Shown here piece by piece: positions 37,378 through 46,216 of a DNA stretch of 64,000 nucleotides (its first letter is position 1; every line of letters begins with the position of its first letter). The notes beneath the pieces are model-generated. The model had not been told where the DNA came from, did not search any database, and saw only the letters and a list, made by a program, of their open reading frames with translations. The translations under genes were made by a program, and so were the position numbers. The stretch spans positions 1 to 64,000 of the forward strand of contig NZ_VCQV01000016.1 in the NCBI RefSeq assembly GCF_007845645.1. The letters run 5' to 3'. This DNA is from Leekyejoonella antrihumi (lineage in GTDB: Bacteria > Actinomycetota > Actinomycetes > Actinomycetales > Dermatophilaceae).

Positions 37378-37602
37378 GGCTGTCGGCCGAGCATCCGCTC
37401 GGAGACCGGGGCGTCGATGGGAACCGGAACCTCGGCGGCGAGCATCCCTCCGGCACGCATCCCATCGAGTGGGATCGCGGCGTAGTGATTGACCAGCGTC
37501 ATCATCTAGCACTCGTCATGGACGTGGTTGAGCAGTTGGACCCCTCCCCCTCGACCCGGGTGAGCCGAAGGGGCGGTGTCCTTTCGGGCTGAGCGTCTGC
37601 GG

Positions 37603-39675
37603 TCAGCGCCAGCGACCGTCCGTGATGAGCGGGGTCATCTTCGGTGTCCCGATGCCGGTCGCCATGTCGTATCCGCGGGTGGTCGGGAACAACCCGTTGT
37701 TGTCGGTGGACTGTCGGACGCCCGTGATGTCGTGGAAGTACCGGCTGGGATTGATGTTGTCGACCAGGTACAGCAGTGGGTTGATGTTCCCGGTGCGGTG
37801 TCCCTGGTAGCTATCTCTGTCGGCGGCGATGGCCGACCACAGAGGCGACGACAGGCTGGTTCCGCCGATGCCGAACCACCCCGGAACCGGTTGGTTGCTG
37901 CTGAAGGTTCCGCAGACGCTGTATGGCGTGCCGGCGTTGCCGGTGCAGTACTCAGAGTAGGGCGTGTACTCGTCGGCGTTGGCGGAGATGTCGGGATCCT
38001 CCCGGCACGGCGTGCCGGCGGATGCGAGCGAGCACTGGGTGGTCCCGTTGCCGTAGGTCGTTCCGGGGTTGTTCACGCCGGGAGCGTGCTGGTAGAACGG
38101 TCGTCCCCAGAACTGACTGGACCCGCCGCCACCGGCGCCCTCCTCACCGCACCAGAAGTACCCGGTCCGCCCGCCCTCGCTGGCGCTGGTGTTGCACAGG
38201 TTGTCGACGTTCCAGACCGTCTCCACCCCGTTCGGGTAGGACGGCCTGGCCTTGGTCCCGGGGTTGTCGCTCTCCAGGGAGGTGCCGCCGACGCTGGTGA
38301 CCCATGGTTGCGACGGTGGGTCGAGCACATTGGGGATGGTCGTGCCGTCCGAGCGGATGCACGAGAAGGCACCGGTGTCGCCCTCGGCCCCGAACATGCT
38401 CTGGCCCTGTAGGGCCATCTGCTCGAAGATCGTGTTCTCGGCCTGGACGACCGCTGACCCTGCATCGTTTTCGCACACGGCCCAGCTCGAGCTGATCGCG
38501 GCGGCGCGGTCGTCTGCCGCGATCTGTCCGTATTCGTCGAGCTCGGTCTGACCGGTGTAGTCGTTGGGAGCGTTGTAGACCATGAGCCGCTTCGCGTCGG
38601 GGGCGACCGCGAGCTGCATCTCGATGTCCGCGTCAACCTCGATGTCGCCGGAGTAGCCGTTGTACTTCGGCGGACAGGTGTCGCCAACGGGGCAGCTCGG
38701 GTTCAGTGGACCGCCGTCGACAGTGCGGTTGACCAGTGGTGCGACCTTCTTCGCTCCGTAGAACTTCTTAACCCACGTGTTGATGTCGGAGGACTGGTAG
38801 GCGGAGAGCTCGAAGACGGCCATCGTGACCCCGGCGCCCTTGGCTCGGGAACCATCGTGCGGTGCTCCGTAGATCGAGTTCGTCTGCGAGGGTGTCAACC
38901 CGCTGCAGCCGGGTCCGCCGCCGTATCCGAAGGGGAAGCCGACCCCGTTGTTCACGTTGTTGAACAGCGTCGTCGCCGTCGGGTAACCCGTCTCGCAGCT
39001 GACCTTCGAGCGTGGCGCCGTCGAGTTGGGCGCCTCGCCGCTCTTGGCAGCCTTGCCGGTCTTGGCCCGCATGAGCTGTGACTGTTCGCGCACGGTGTTT
39101 GACAGTCCGATGACCCCGAGCACGCTGCCCGCTAGGGTGCTCGGCATCTTCACCGAGGTGGAGTTCGAGAAGTAGTGGACCGAGTGCTTGTCCACGTAGT
39201 TGCTCAGGGTGGTGTGGAACGCCGCGGACACCTGCCGGCTCGACCCGGTCGCGCGGACCAGGAACGGCGAGCTGGACTTGACCACGGTCAGGCCGCTGGT
39301 GCGAAGGTACGCCGCGACGGCCTCCTCCCTGGCCTTGCTCGGTGCGTAGCGCGCGGTGAACTCACCCTTGCTGAGCCAGCGCTGATACTGGCCGCTGCGG
39401 GTGTTGTAGACGGCCGCGAGCTGGGCCTTCATCTCAGCCGCGTGATTGGGCGCGAGGGCGATCTCGACCGACATTCGCGAGCTGGTGTGAATCCCGGTGT
39501 TCGTGTCCGTTGTTACCGGCAGGCTGCCGGGAATCGCGGTAAGCGGCGATCCTTTGGACGGAGCCGCGACCGCGGCCGCGGCTTCCGACGAGCCGAACGC
39601 ACCGGTCGATGTTGCCATTGCCAGCCCGCAAACCGCGACTGCACCGACCCGAGTGGCACGAAGCAGTAAGCCCAT
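37603..39675 (-). CDS. Secreted S53 family peptidase (sedolisin/kumamolisin-like)
   Basis: A 690-residue pro-peptidase. It starts at 39675 with a strong AAGGAGG ribosome site and a signal peptide of about 35 residues ending in an Ala-rich stretch. A pro-kumamolisin domain spans about 50-220, followed by the catalytic domain. Catalytic residues seen are the Glu-x3-Asp pair in DIEVDADIE, the oxyanion Asp in GAEGDTGAF and the nucleophile Ser in GGTSLSSPLWSA. The C-terminal calcium site (ITGVRQSTDNNG, ATGIGTP) is present. Sedolisins are acid-acting endopeptidases, so this enzyme likely digests protein outside the cell. Confidence 0.92.
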   Translation of the reverse strand: MGLLLRATRVGAVAVCGLAMATSTGAFGSSEAAAAVAAPSKGSPLTAIPGSLPVTTDTNTGIHTSSRMSVEIALAPNHAAEMKAQLAAVYNTRSGQYQRWLSKGEFTARYAPSKAREEAVAAYLRTSGLTVVKSSSPFLVRATGSSRQVSAAFHTTLSNYVDKHSVHYFSNSTSVKMPSTLAGSVLGVIGLSNTVREQSQLMRAKTGKAAKSGEAPNSTAPRSKVSCETGYPTATTLFNNVNNGVGFPFGYGGGPGCSGLTPSQTNSIYGAPHDGSRAKGAGVTMAVFELSAYQSSDINTWVKKFYGAKKVAPLVNRTVDGGPLNPSCPVGDTCPPKYNGYSGDIEVDADIEMQLAVAPDAKRLMVYNAPNDYTGQTELDEYGQIAADDRAAAISSSWAVCENDAGSAVVQAENTIFEQMALQGQSMFGAEGDTGAFSCIRSDGTTIPNVLDPPSQPWVTSVGGTSLESDNPGTKARPSYPNGVETVWNVDNLCNTSASEGGRTGYFWCGEEGAGGGGSSQFWGRPFYQHAPGVNNPGTTYGNGTTQCSLASAGTPCREDPDISANADEYTPYSEYCTGNAGTPYSVCGTFSSNQPVPGWFGIGGTSLSSPLWSAIAADRDSYQGHRTGNINPLLYLVDNINPSRYFHDITGVRQSTDNNGLFPTTRGYDMATGIGTPKMTPLITDGRWR

Positions 39676-39955
39676 GCCGACCTCCTTGACTTGGACGTGC
39701 CGGGCGGGCGTCAAAGACTCGCCGGATCGCCCGGTGGGGCCGGCGCGGTGTTGGCTGCCCGACGATTTCGGTTCGGGGAGCCGCGGAGTGGAGGCGCACG
39801 TAGTGGCGCCCCAGCGCAAGTGTCCGCGGGTCGCAATACGGTGTCAAGAGCTTCGGTCGTTCTTTCGATGCACCTGGCCCGAGCCGGTGTCGGCCAGGTT
39901 GCTCGGCAAGGTCGGCGCCGACCTCGGGGTGCACAATGTGGCGCGCTCCTGCCGA

Positions 39956-41110
39956 TCAGGACACCGAGCCACCAGGCACGTGGTGTGCGGACAGGATCCG
40001 GGCGACCTTGTCGCGTGGGAGCGCGGGACTGCGGTGCGCGTCTCGTCCGATCATCTCCTCGTTGGCGACCAGTGCATTGATGACCGCTTCTTCGCTCGCT
40101 TGCACGACCGCCTCGTAGAACGGGTCGAGCTGCCCCCATGGGATGAACCGGAGCTGGTCGTAGCGGCCCGGCGAAGCGCCGTTGAAGGTGTCGAGCCCGG
40201 GCGAGATTGCGCCCCGGTTGGCCACCGAGCAGGCGAGGAAGAGATCGCCGGAGAAGTGCGACCCCGCAGTACCCGTGCGCGCCAGGCCGAGTGTTACCCG
40301 TCGCGCGAGCGCTGCACACTGCAGCGGGAGCAGTGGTGCGTCGGTGACCACCACGGCGATGCACGAACCCGATCCTGCGGGCGCCGGTGACCAGGACCCC
40401 ATCGGGTTGTCATCGGCGAGCAGTTCGCCCAGGTGCACCCCGTCGAGGCTCAGTTCGTGCCGGTCCCCGAAGTTGGCTTGTAAGAAGGCACCGACGGTGT
40501 ACTGCGTGCCTCCGTAGTCAACGACCCTCGAGGCGGTGCCCGAGCCACCCTTGAACGAGTAGCAGTTCATCCCGGTGCCGCCGCCGACCGAACCTTCCTC
40601 GATCGGGCCGGGGGTGGCGGCCTCCAACGCGGCAACGACGATGTCCTCTGTGACGTGGTGCCCGTTGATGTCGTTGAGGTAACCGTCCCAGGTCTCCCCG
40701 GCCACTGGTAGCAGCCACGCGTTCGCCATCCGCGGGTGGTGCCGGACGGTCCAGGCGATGATGCCGGCATGCGCTACCCCAACCGCGTGGGTGTTGGTGA
40801 TGGCGATCGGTCCGCTGAACGTGCCGGATTCGCGGATCCACGACACGCCGGTCATTTCGCCGTTTCCGTTCTGGGAGTGGAATCCGGCGGCGACCGGGTC
40901 GCTCGCGCCGTCGCGCCCACGAGGGTGGATCGCGGTCACCCCGGTACGCACCGCGTCGCCCGTGACCAGTGTCTGGTAGCCGACCTCCACGCCGGGGACA
41001 TCAGTGACGGCATTCCATTTCCCGGGCCGACCGGCGAAGGACATGAGGGACCTGGCCCGCGGCTTACCCGCCGGGGTCACCATCAGTGGATCGTGATCAG
41101 CCCTGGTCAT
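39956..41110 (-). CDS. P1 family peptidase (DmpA/L-aminopeptidase-like)
   Basis: A 384-residue N-terminal-nucleophile hydrolase of the DmpA group, which releases N-terminal residues from peptides or cleaves beta-peptides and amides. The start at 41110 has GGAGGTG six bases upstream. Family segments include NAVTDVPGVEVGY, the internal GSVGGGTGM and the self-cleavage site Gly-Ser in GSGSCIAVVVTDAPLL, where the Ser becomes the catalytic N-terminus. It is usually cytoplasmic, and no signal peptide is seen. Its gene follows a 280-base gap from the S53 gene and diverges from the permease operon. Confidence 0.9.
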   Translation of the reverse strand: MTRADHDPLMVTPAGKPRARSLMSFAGRPGKWNAVTDVPGVEVGYQTLVTGDAVRTGVTAIHPRGRDGASDPVAAGFHSQNGNGEMTGVSWIRESGTFSGPIAITNTHAVGVAHAGIIAWTVRHHPRMANAWLLPVAGETWDGYLNDINGHHVTEDIVVAALEAATPGPIEEGSVGGGTGMNCYSFKGGSGTASRVVDYGGTQYTVGAFLQANFGDRHELSLDGVHLGELLADDNPMGSWSPAPAGSGSCIAVVVTDAPLLPLQCAALARRVTLGLARTGTAGSHFSGDLFLACSVANRGAISPGLDTFNGASPGRYDQLRFIPWGQLDPFYEAVVQASEEAVINALVANEEMIGRDAHRSPALPRDKVARILSAHHVPGGSVS

Positions 41111-41517
41111 CTTTGGCACCTCCGGAACCAGAAGGTCAGTCGGTATACCCATCCCTGGCGAACAGTCCGATGGGCAGCCCAGACTACGTCCATCGTGCGT
41201 GATGATCTGCCATATCCAGCTTCGGCACCCACACCCAGCGGGAGTTCTGCGCGGACCGAAGGCGATGCTCCCCTCGCCAGCGGTGCTGATGGGCCGTGCG
41301 CCGTACGTGGACACCGACAGACCTGGTGGAGTGGCGGGTCGAAATCTCATGCGTCGGAAACGAGGACCGAGCCTGTCAGCGCCGATACCATTGCCCTGTG
41401 CAGCAAGCTAACTGGGCCTGATCCAAGCCCTCGCCGCCGCGCGGCACCGCACCCGTTTTGACGAGGCGATGGGATCACCACCTACGCGTGGGTGGAACAG
41501 ATCGGATGGGGCCAGGC
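41111..41517. other. Divergent intergenic region before the permease operon
   Basis: About 400 bases between the P1 peptidase and the APC permease. The ribosome site of the P1 gene lies at the left edge. Small open frames exist but none has a recognisable product, and I see no clear -10/-35 pair or large palindrome. Confidence 0.4.
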
Positions 41518-42969
41518 ATGAGCACGATGAGACAGATCTTCTTCTCCGAACATGTCGACAAGGACGTCACCGGGGAAGAGCGCCTTGAGCAGCTGGGCTA
41601 CGAGTCGCACTTCGACCGTCGCCTCAACCTGTGGGGCAACATGTCCCTGACCCTGTCCGACATCACCCCGATGGGATCGCTCCTGGCGATCGGCATCGCG
41701 GTGATAGCCCTAGCCGGCACCGGCTCGGTCATCGCCTACCTCGCGGGCGTGATCATCGCCGTCATGGTGGCCCTTTGCATGGCAGAGCTGGGCTCGATCT
41801 ACCCGGTATCGGGAGGCATCTACTCGATCATCGGGAAGGTCCTGGGGCAGCATGCCGCGTTCGTCACCCTGGTCGCATACATCGTCGAGGGGGTGTTCCT
41901 TCCGGCCACCATCGCGTTGGGCATCGGAACGTACGCGCAGTCGCTGAGCACGGCGTTGAGCATCGGTGTCTACTCGGCCATCGGCATGGCCATCGTGACG
42001 GTGCTTGCGTTGATGAACATTCAGTCCAATGCCCTGATGACCGGAATCTTCCTGGCCATCGAGGTGATCATCATCGTGATCATCGCGGTGGCGGGATTCA
42101 CGAATTTGACCCAGCCCATCTCCGTGTACACACACGCCGACGGGATGGTGAATGGGAAGCTGACCTCGCTGGGTCTGGGGGTGATCGTCGGCGCGGTCTC
42201 CGTGGCGCTGCAGTCGGTGAATGGCTACGACGCCGGTATTGCGTTCGCGGAGGAGACCACCGGGCCGGCAAGGAGGGTCGGAAAGTCAGTCCTGTACATG
42301 TGCATCGTGGGCGGTGTCCTGGAGCTCGCTGCATTCCTCGGGGCCGCCTTCGGGACGCCCTCGCTCAGCAAGTTCCTGACCAGCTCGACTCCGCTGACGT
42401 ATGTGGTCAAGGCCCGGTGGGGCGACACGGTGGGAACGATCGTGGTCGTCGGCGCCATCATCGCGCTGTTCAACGCCTGCCTGGCGATCACGCTGCAGTT
42501 CGCTCGGATCTTCTGGGCGAGTGCTCGGGACAAGGTCTGGCCGGACCTGATCGGCAAGCCGTTGAGCCGCACCTGGGCGCGCACTCACGCACCCTGGGTG
42601 ACCACGCTGATCATCGGAGTCATTGCGATCATCCTCTGCCTATCCTTGTCGATCGTCGCCACGGCAACGTTCGTGGCGGTGTTCACGATCGCGAACTACG
42701 TATTCATAGCGGTGGCGGCCATCTGGCAGCGCATCAGCTCCCCCGACGGTGTGCGACCCTTCGCGATGATCCTGTGGCCCCTACCCCCGATCATTGCCGG
42801 AGTCGGTTCCCTGCTGGCCATCTCCAAACAGACCTACACGGACCTGATCATTGTCGGCTGCCTGTTCGCCCTCGGCCTGATCTACAGCCTCACCTACCTT
42901 CGACGGAAGGGGCTGAACACGATGACCTTGATGGCCGACGCGGAACAGCTGGGAGAGACACCCCGGTGA
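41518..42969 (+). CDS. APC-family amino acid/amine permease
   Basis: A 483-residue transporter with twelve hydrophobic helices, of the amino acid-polyamine-organocation superfamily. The first helix carries the typical unwound motif (SDITPMGSLLAIG), and GYDAGIAFAEETTGPARRVGK is a strong APC signature. The ATG at 41518 is preferred; ATGs at 41506 and 41458 also exist. It begins an operon with a small AtzG-like protein and an amidase, so it likely imports the compound that the amidase hydrolyses. Confidence 0.88.
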   Translation: MSTMRQIFFSEHVDKDVTGEERLEQLGYESHFDRRLNLWGNMSLTLSDITPMGSLLAIGIAVIALAGTGSVIAYLAGVIIAVMVALCMAELGSIYPVSGGIYSIIGKVLGQHAAFVTLVAYIVEGVFLPATIALGIGTYAQSLSTALSIGVYSAIGMAIVTVLALMNIQSNALMTGIFLAIEVIIIVIIAVAGFTNLTQPISVYTHADGMVNGKLTSLGLGVIVGAVSVALQSVNGYDAGIAFAEETTGPARRVGKSVLYMCIVGGVLELAAFLGAAFGTPSLSKFLTSSTPLTYVVKARWGDTVGTIVVVGAIIALFNACLAITLQFARIFWASARDKVWPDLIGKPLSRTWARTHAPWVTTLIIGVIAIILCLSLSIVATATFVAVFTIANYVFIAVAAIWQRISSPDGVRPFAMILWPLPPIIAGVGSLLAISKQTYTDLIIVGCLFALGLIYSLTYLRRKGLNTMTLMADAEQLGETPR

Positions 42970-43017
42970 CCCAGGCGAGCGGTCCCGGAACCCGGGATGG
43001 ATGGAAGGTGACCACGA

Positions 43018-43200
43018 ATGCCTGAGATCGACGACTACCTGAAAGCGGCCGGATACCAGCAGATCAGCGAGGACGAACGCTCTCAGCTGATGGCCTACTG
43101 GTCAATGGTTAGCGCCCTGCGGGAAGCGGTCGATACCAGCAGTCTCGGAGCCGCCGACCCCGCCATTTCGTACACGCCGTGGAGTCCTGAGCATGCCTGA
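43018..43200 (+). CDS. AtzG-like small subunit (DUF4089-type)
   Basis: A 60-residue protein. The first half is helical (IDDYLKAAGYQQISEDERSQ) and it ends with LGAADPAISYTPWSP. This layout resembles AtzG (DUF4089) and the GatC subunit, short partners that wrap around an amidase-signature enzyme. In AtzEG the small subunit stabilises the 1-carboxybiuret hydrolase AtzE. The ATG at 43018 follows a GGAAGG site, and the stop overlaps the amidase start by eight bases, which supports a complex of the two products. The match is by pattern, so the family call is moderate. Confidence 0.65.
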   Translation: MPEIDDYLKAAGYQQISEDERSQLMAYWSMVSALREAVDTSSLGAADPAISYTPWSPEHA

Positions 43201-44587
43201 CGTGCGCCGGCCCGGGAAGATCATGGATCTGGCTACCGCGCTCCGGAATGGCAGTGTCTCCTCGACGGAACTGGTCGGCAGGTCCCTGGACCTGGTGCAC
43301 GAACGAAACCCGTCGCTCAACGCGTTCATCTCCGTGTACGAGGACCGCGCCCTACAAGCGGCGCAGCAGGCGGACGCACGGATCGCTGGGGGTCGAGCGA
43401 AGGGCCTGCTCGACGGAGTTCCATTGGCGGTCAAGGACAACCTGTACATGCAGGGGCTGAGAACCACAATGGGCTCACGCATCCACGGCGACTTCGTTCC
43501 GCAGTACACCGCGACCTGCGTGGAGCGACTGGAAGCATCCGGAGCGATCATCGTGGGCAAGACGAACCTGCACGAGTACGCGCTCGGGCTGACTACCGAC
43601 AACCCGTACTACGGCACGTGCAAGAACCCGTGGAACCCCGAGAAAATACCCGGCGGATCCAGTGGTGGCTCGGCCGTTGCGGTGTCCACCGGCATGGTGG
43701 CCGGCGCCCTCGGCTCCGACACGTCCGGATCGATCCGGATACCGGCGGCGATGTGCGGCGTCGTAGGCCTGAAACCCACCTACGGGCTGGTCAGTCGTTA
43801 CGGCTGCTTCCCCGAGGCATGGACCCTTGATCACGTGGGTCTGCTGACCGAATCCGTGGAGGACACGGCCATCCTTCTGGACGCGATCAGCGGATGGGAC
43901 CCGAAGGACCGGTCATCGCTGAGACATGCGCCCACGTGCACGCATCGCCACCTGACCGAGGATCTGTCCGGGACCGTCATCGGAGTCGAGCGAGACTTCT
44001 TCTTCTCCGACGTCGACGAGAGCATCGCCGAGCGCACCCAGGATGCCCTTCATTGGCTGCAGGACAACGGCGCCACGATCAAAGATGTGCGGATACCCAG
44101 CCTGCGGGACGCGGTGTACGCCCTGACCATCATCGACACCTCTGAAACCACCACCGTGCATCAAGACAGCCTTCGCCAACGCCCTGAGGACTACGGCCCA
44201 GAAGTCCGATTCCTGCTCGAATGCGGCGCATTGCCCTCAGCGGTCGACTACTTGACCGCCCAGCAGCTTCGAGAAACGATCCGGGCCGACTTCCAGGACA
44301 TGTTCCGGGGTATTGACGTTTTGCTCACCCCCACCGTCCCGATCCTCACCCCGGACATCGGACAGGAACGAACCCGGGTGGGCGGCAAGGACGTCGATGT
44401 CATCGAAAGCGCGATGAGACTCGTCGGACCCGCGAACCTCATCGGCCTTCCGTCTCTCTCGATTCCATGCGGCATGGCGCACGGCATGCCCACCGGGGTG
44501 CAGATCATCGGAGCACCGCTCGCCGAACAAACGGTGCTGAATGTGGCGCTCGCTCTGGAGTCTGCCCAACTGGACCTCAAATACTGA
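43193..44587 (+). CDS. Amidase signature family enzyme (AtzE/GatA-like)
   Basis: A 464-residue amidase with Lys81 (LAVKDNLYMQG), Ser156 (PGGSSGGS) and nucleophile Ser180 (GSDTSGSIRIP). The sequence GLKPTYGLVSRYG is shared with GatA and AtzE. There is no gatB nearby, so it is not tRNA amidotransferase. Coupling to the AtzG-like gene and cotranscription with an APC permease suggest catabolism of an imported amide or ureido compound. The specificity pocket cannot be read from sequence. Confidence 0.9.
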   Translation: MPDVRRPGKIMDLATALRNGSVSSTELVGRSLDLVHERNPSLNAFISVYEDRALQAAQQADARIAGGRAKGLLDGVPLAVKDNLYMQGLRTTMGSRIHGDFVPQYTATCVERLEASGAIIVGKTNLHEYALGLTTDNPYYGTCKNPWNPEKIPGGSSGGSAVAVSTGMVAGALGSDTSGSIRIPAAMCGVVGLKPTYGLVSRYGCFPEAWTLDHVGLLTESVEDTAILLDAISGWDPKDRSSLRHAPTCTHRHLTEDLSGTVIGVERDFFFSDVDESIAERTQDALHWLQDNGATIKDVRIPSLRDAVYALTIIDTSETTTVHQDSLRQRPEDYGPEVRFLLECGALPSAVDYLTAQQLRETIRADFQDMFRGIDVLLTPTVPILTPDIGQERTRVGGKDVDVIESAMRLVGPANLIGLPSLSIPCGMAHGMPTGVQIIGAPLAEQTVLNVALALESAQLDLKY

Positions 44588-44699
44588 GGGCCACGGCGCT
44601 ACTACTCCGCCCGGGTTCGTCTATGGGCTGTCCGTTGCGAAGCAACTCCGGCTCTCCTCCGTTCCTATAATGGTGCGGCCTCGGTTGAGAGCAGCGCCG

Positions 44700-45100
44700 C
44701 AGGGGCACGACCCGTGGTCGAGCTGCCGTTTCCGCGTCCGGTCACAGCGTCGGCGAACTACCGTTGGACGCTGACTACCTGGCACGCCTGACCCCGCTCG
44801 ACACTGCCCCTACGACGCTGCGGACCTGGCCCGAGATCGTCCAGTCCGCCGCCGAGCTGTGGGCAGCGCTGCCCCACCAGGAGGGCCCCGACATCACGCA
44901 ATGACCGAGGCGGGCATGTCCACACGGGCCATTGCCCGCGTCGTCGGCGTGCGCACGTCTCAGGCTGCAGCCGATGCCGAGGTGTCCAGCACTGGACATC
45001 TACACCCCACGGTCAACACTGAGACCGGCGAAGTCTCCGACGACTACGACCTCGAGCCCGACGAGGACGTCCTCACGAACCCGACCTCGTGCATGGGATC
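44700..45100 (+). pseudogene. Decayed helix-turn-helix gene, mobile-element type
   Basis: One frame reads WPEIVQSAAELWAALPHQEG and stops at an in-frame TGA; a shifted frame then reads MTEAGMSTRAIARVVGVRTS followed by VNTETGEVSDDYDLEPDED. The AGMSTRAIA helix-turn-helix with a following TGE segment is common in replication or ParB-like proteins of actinobacterial integrative elements. No intact gene remains. It lies between the amidase operon and the 3' end of a tRNA gene, a common place for integrated elements. Confidence 0.4.
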
Positions 45101-45142
45101 GACCCGCAGCAACTCGCGGTGCGGGTCGATCCCTTGCGGTCG

Positions 45143-45304
45143 TCAGCGTCGCCAGTAGATGCCCTTGCCGAGCCGGACGAAGATCTTCCCGCGCGAGTTG
45201 ACGGTCACCCTGCCGTGACGCTTGGACGCGCTGACGCCGGACTTGCTGACGTTGAGCCACGAGTTCGGTGTGATCGGCTTGCGTCGCCGTATCTGGATCC
45301 CCAT
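45143..45304 (-). CDS. DUF4236-like small protein
   Basis: A 53-residue protein starting MGIQIRRRKPITPNSW and continuing LNVSKSGVSASKR, VTVNSRGKIFVRLGKGIYWRR. The pattern of a basic start, N(L/V)SKSGVS and a C-terminal aromatic end is that of DUF4236 proteins (MGxxxRKxxxxxxxxLNxSKSGxS), found often on mobile elements and of unknown role. AGGA lies seven bases before the ATG. It is very short and basic (many Arg/Lys), and it sits among decayed element DNA. Confidence 0.6.
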   Translation of the reverse strand: MGIQIRRRKPITPNSWLNVSKSGVSASKRHGRVTVNSRGKIFVRLGKGIYWRR

Positions 45305-45799
45305 ATCGCGATCCTACGCGCCCAGCAGCGGTGCGGACGGTGGCTATTACCCGCTCGAGGACATCGGCGGGCATCGGGCCCAGGCGCCGTTCGCCCAGGG
45401 CACCCGCCAGGTTGTTCCCGGCCTCGTGGATGGTGTCGGCCCGACCGTCACGGCAACCGATGAGGACCGTCTCGAGGCGATCCAGCTCGGTTGCGAGTGC
45501 GGAGCAGACGAGTTCCCGCTCACAGCCGCTCAGGTCGCTGCTTATGCCAAGTCCCGGCCGGTGTCGAACACTCCACGATGACCCGCGCGGCCTCGGTGGA
45601 CTGCCCCGGTAGAGCGCTCGCTCACCGCGGTCGATCCTCCCGAGCGTGGACACTGGGCCGAGCTCGGGGAACTGAGGGCGGGTGTGTCCGACCGTCTCGC
45701 GCATCATGCCGAGTCTGCGGCCGGCTGCGGTGGTGTCTGGTGTGGTGGGGGCTCACGACTGGCCCCTTGTGGTGCCTCGGCGGCGCACGAGCCCTAACG
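45305..45799. other. Stretch without a recognised gene next to tRNA-Val
   Basis: Open frames on both strands are uninterrupted for some distance because of the high GC content, but none resembles a known protein and codon patterns are not convincing. It is likely decayed mobile-element DNA. The right boundary is the terminator of the tRNA. Confidence 0.4.
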
Positions 45800-45839
45800 A
45801 AAAGGCCTCTGCCTAACGTTTCCGCTGGTAATCAGAGGC
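45800..45839 (-). terminator. Intrinsic terminator after tRNA-Val
   Basis: Read on the minus strand, GCCTCTG and CAGAGGC form a seven-pair stem with a 21-base loop, followed by CTTTTCG. It lies about 10 bases beyond the tRNA 3' end. Confidence 0.55.
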
Positions 45840-45847
45840 TTATCAAG

Positions 45848-45924
45848 TGGTGGACGTAAAGGGACTCGAACCCCTGACCTCTCGCGTGTGAAGCGAACGC
45901 TCTAACCAACTGAGCTATACGTCC
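45848..45924 (-). tRNA. tRNA-Val (anticodon CAC), CCA encoded
   Basis: On the minus strand the seven-base acceptor arms GGACGTA and TACGTCC pair. The D arm contains GCTCAGTTGGTTAGAGC. The anticodon stem TTCGC/GCGAG encloses the loop TTCACAC, giving anticodon CAC, which reads the valine codon GUG. The T arm contains GGTTCGAACCCC. The discriminator base A is followed by an encoded CCA. The 3' end faces the decayed element-like DNA at 44.6-45.8 kb, so this tRNA is a plausible past integration site. Confidence 0.95.
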
Positions 45925-46216
45925 AGGAGCACCGCGCGCTGCGTGGTGCCGCGGGCGAAACCTTATCCTGCCGGACCGGGCGACCGCTAATCGGGTCGGC
46001 CGCGACTCTGTCGGCGGCCACGATGCAGCCAGGTCAGGTTGCCGCTGAAGGACGCCAGGGAGGGAGTCGAGACATCTGATTCCTGTTGTGAAGTTGCCCG
46101 CAACAACTGCAGTTTGTCGTATCAGCGGGGTACGACCGGGTTCATACCGACTATCACGTGGCGACAGCGGACAGTCCGTTCACACGCGCCGCGTCATCCA
46201 CAAGGGGGAGACCATG

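Noticed and set aside
37374-37505. 43-codon minus-strand frame overlapping the cupin start by ATGA
   Set aside because: No ribosome site and no recognisable family; it lies at the edge of decayed DNA and may be chance.
41631-43025. 464-codon plus-strand frame overlapping the APC permease
   Set aside because: Low-complexity Arg/His-rich translation of the permease in another frame, with no hydrophobic helices or known motifs.
43193-44587. gatA of a tRNA amidotransferase with the small protein as gatC
   Set aside because: There is no gatB, an APC permease is upstream, and the small protein is shorter than GatC and more like AtzG.
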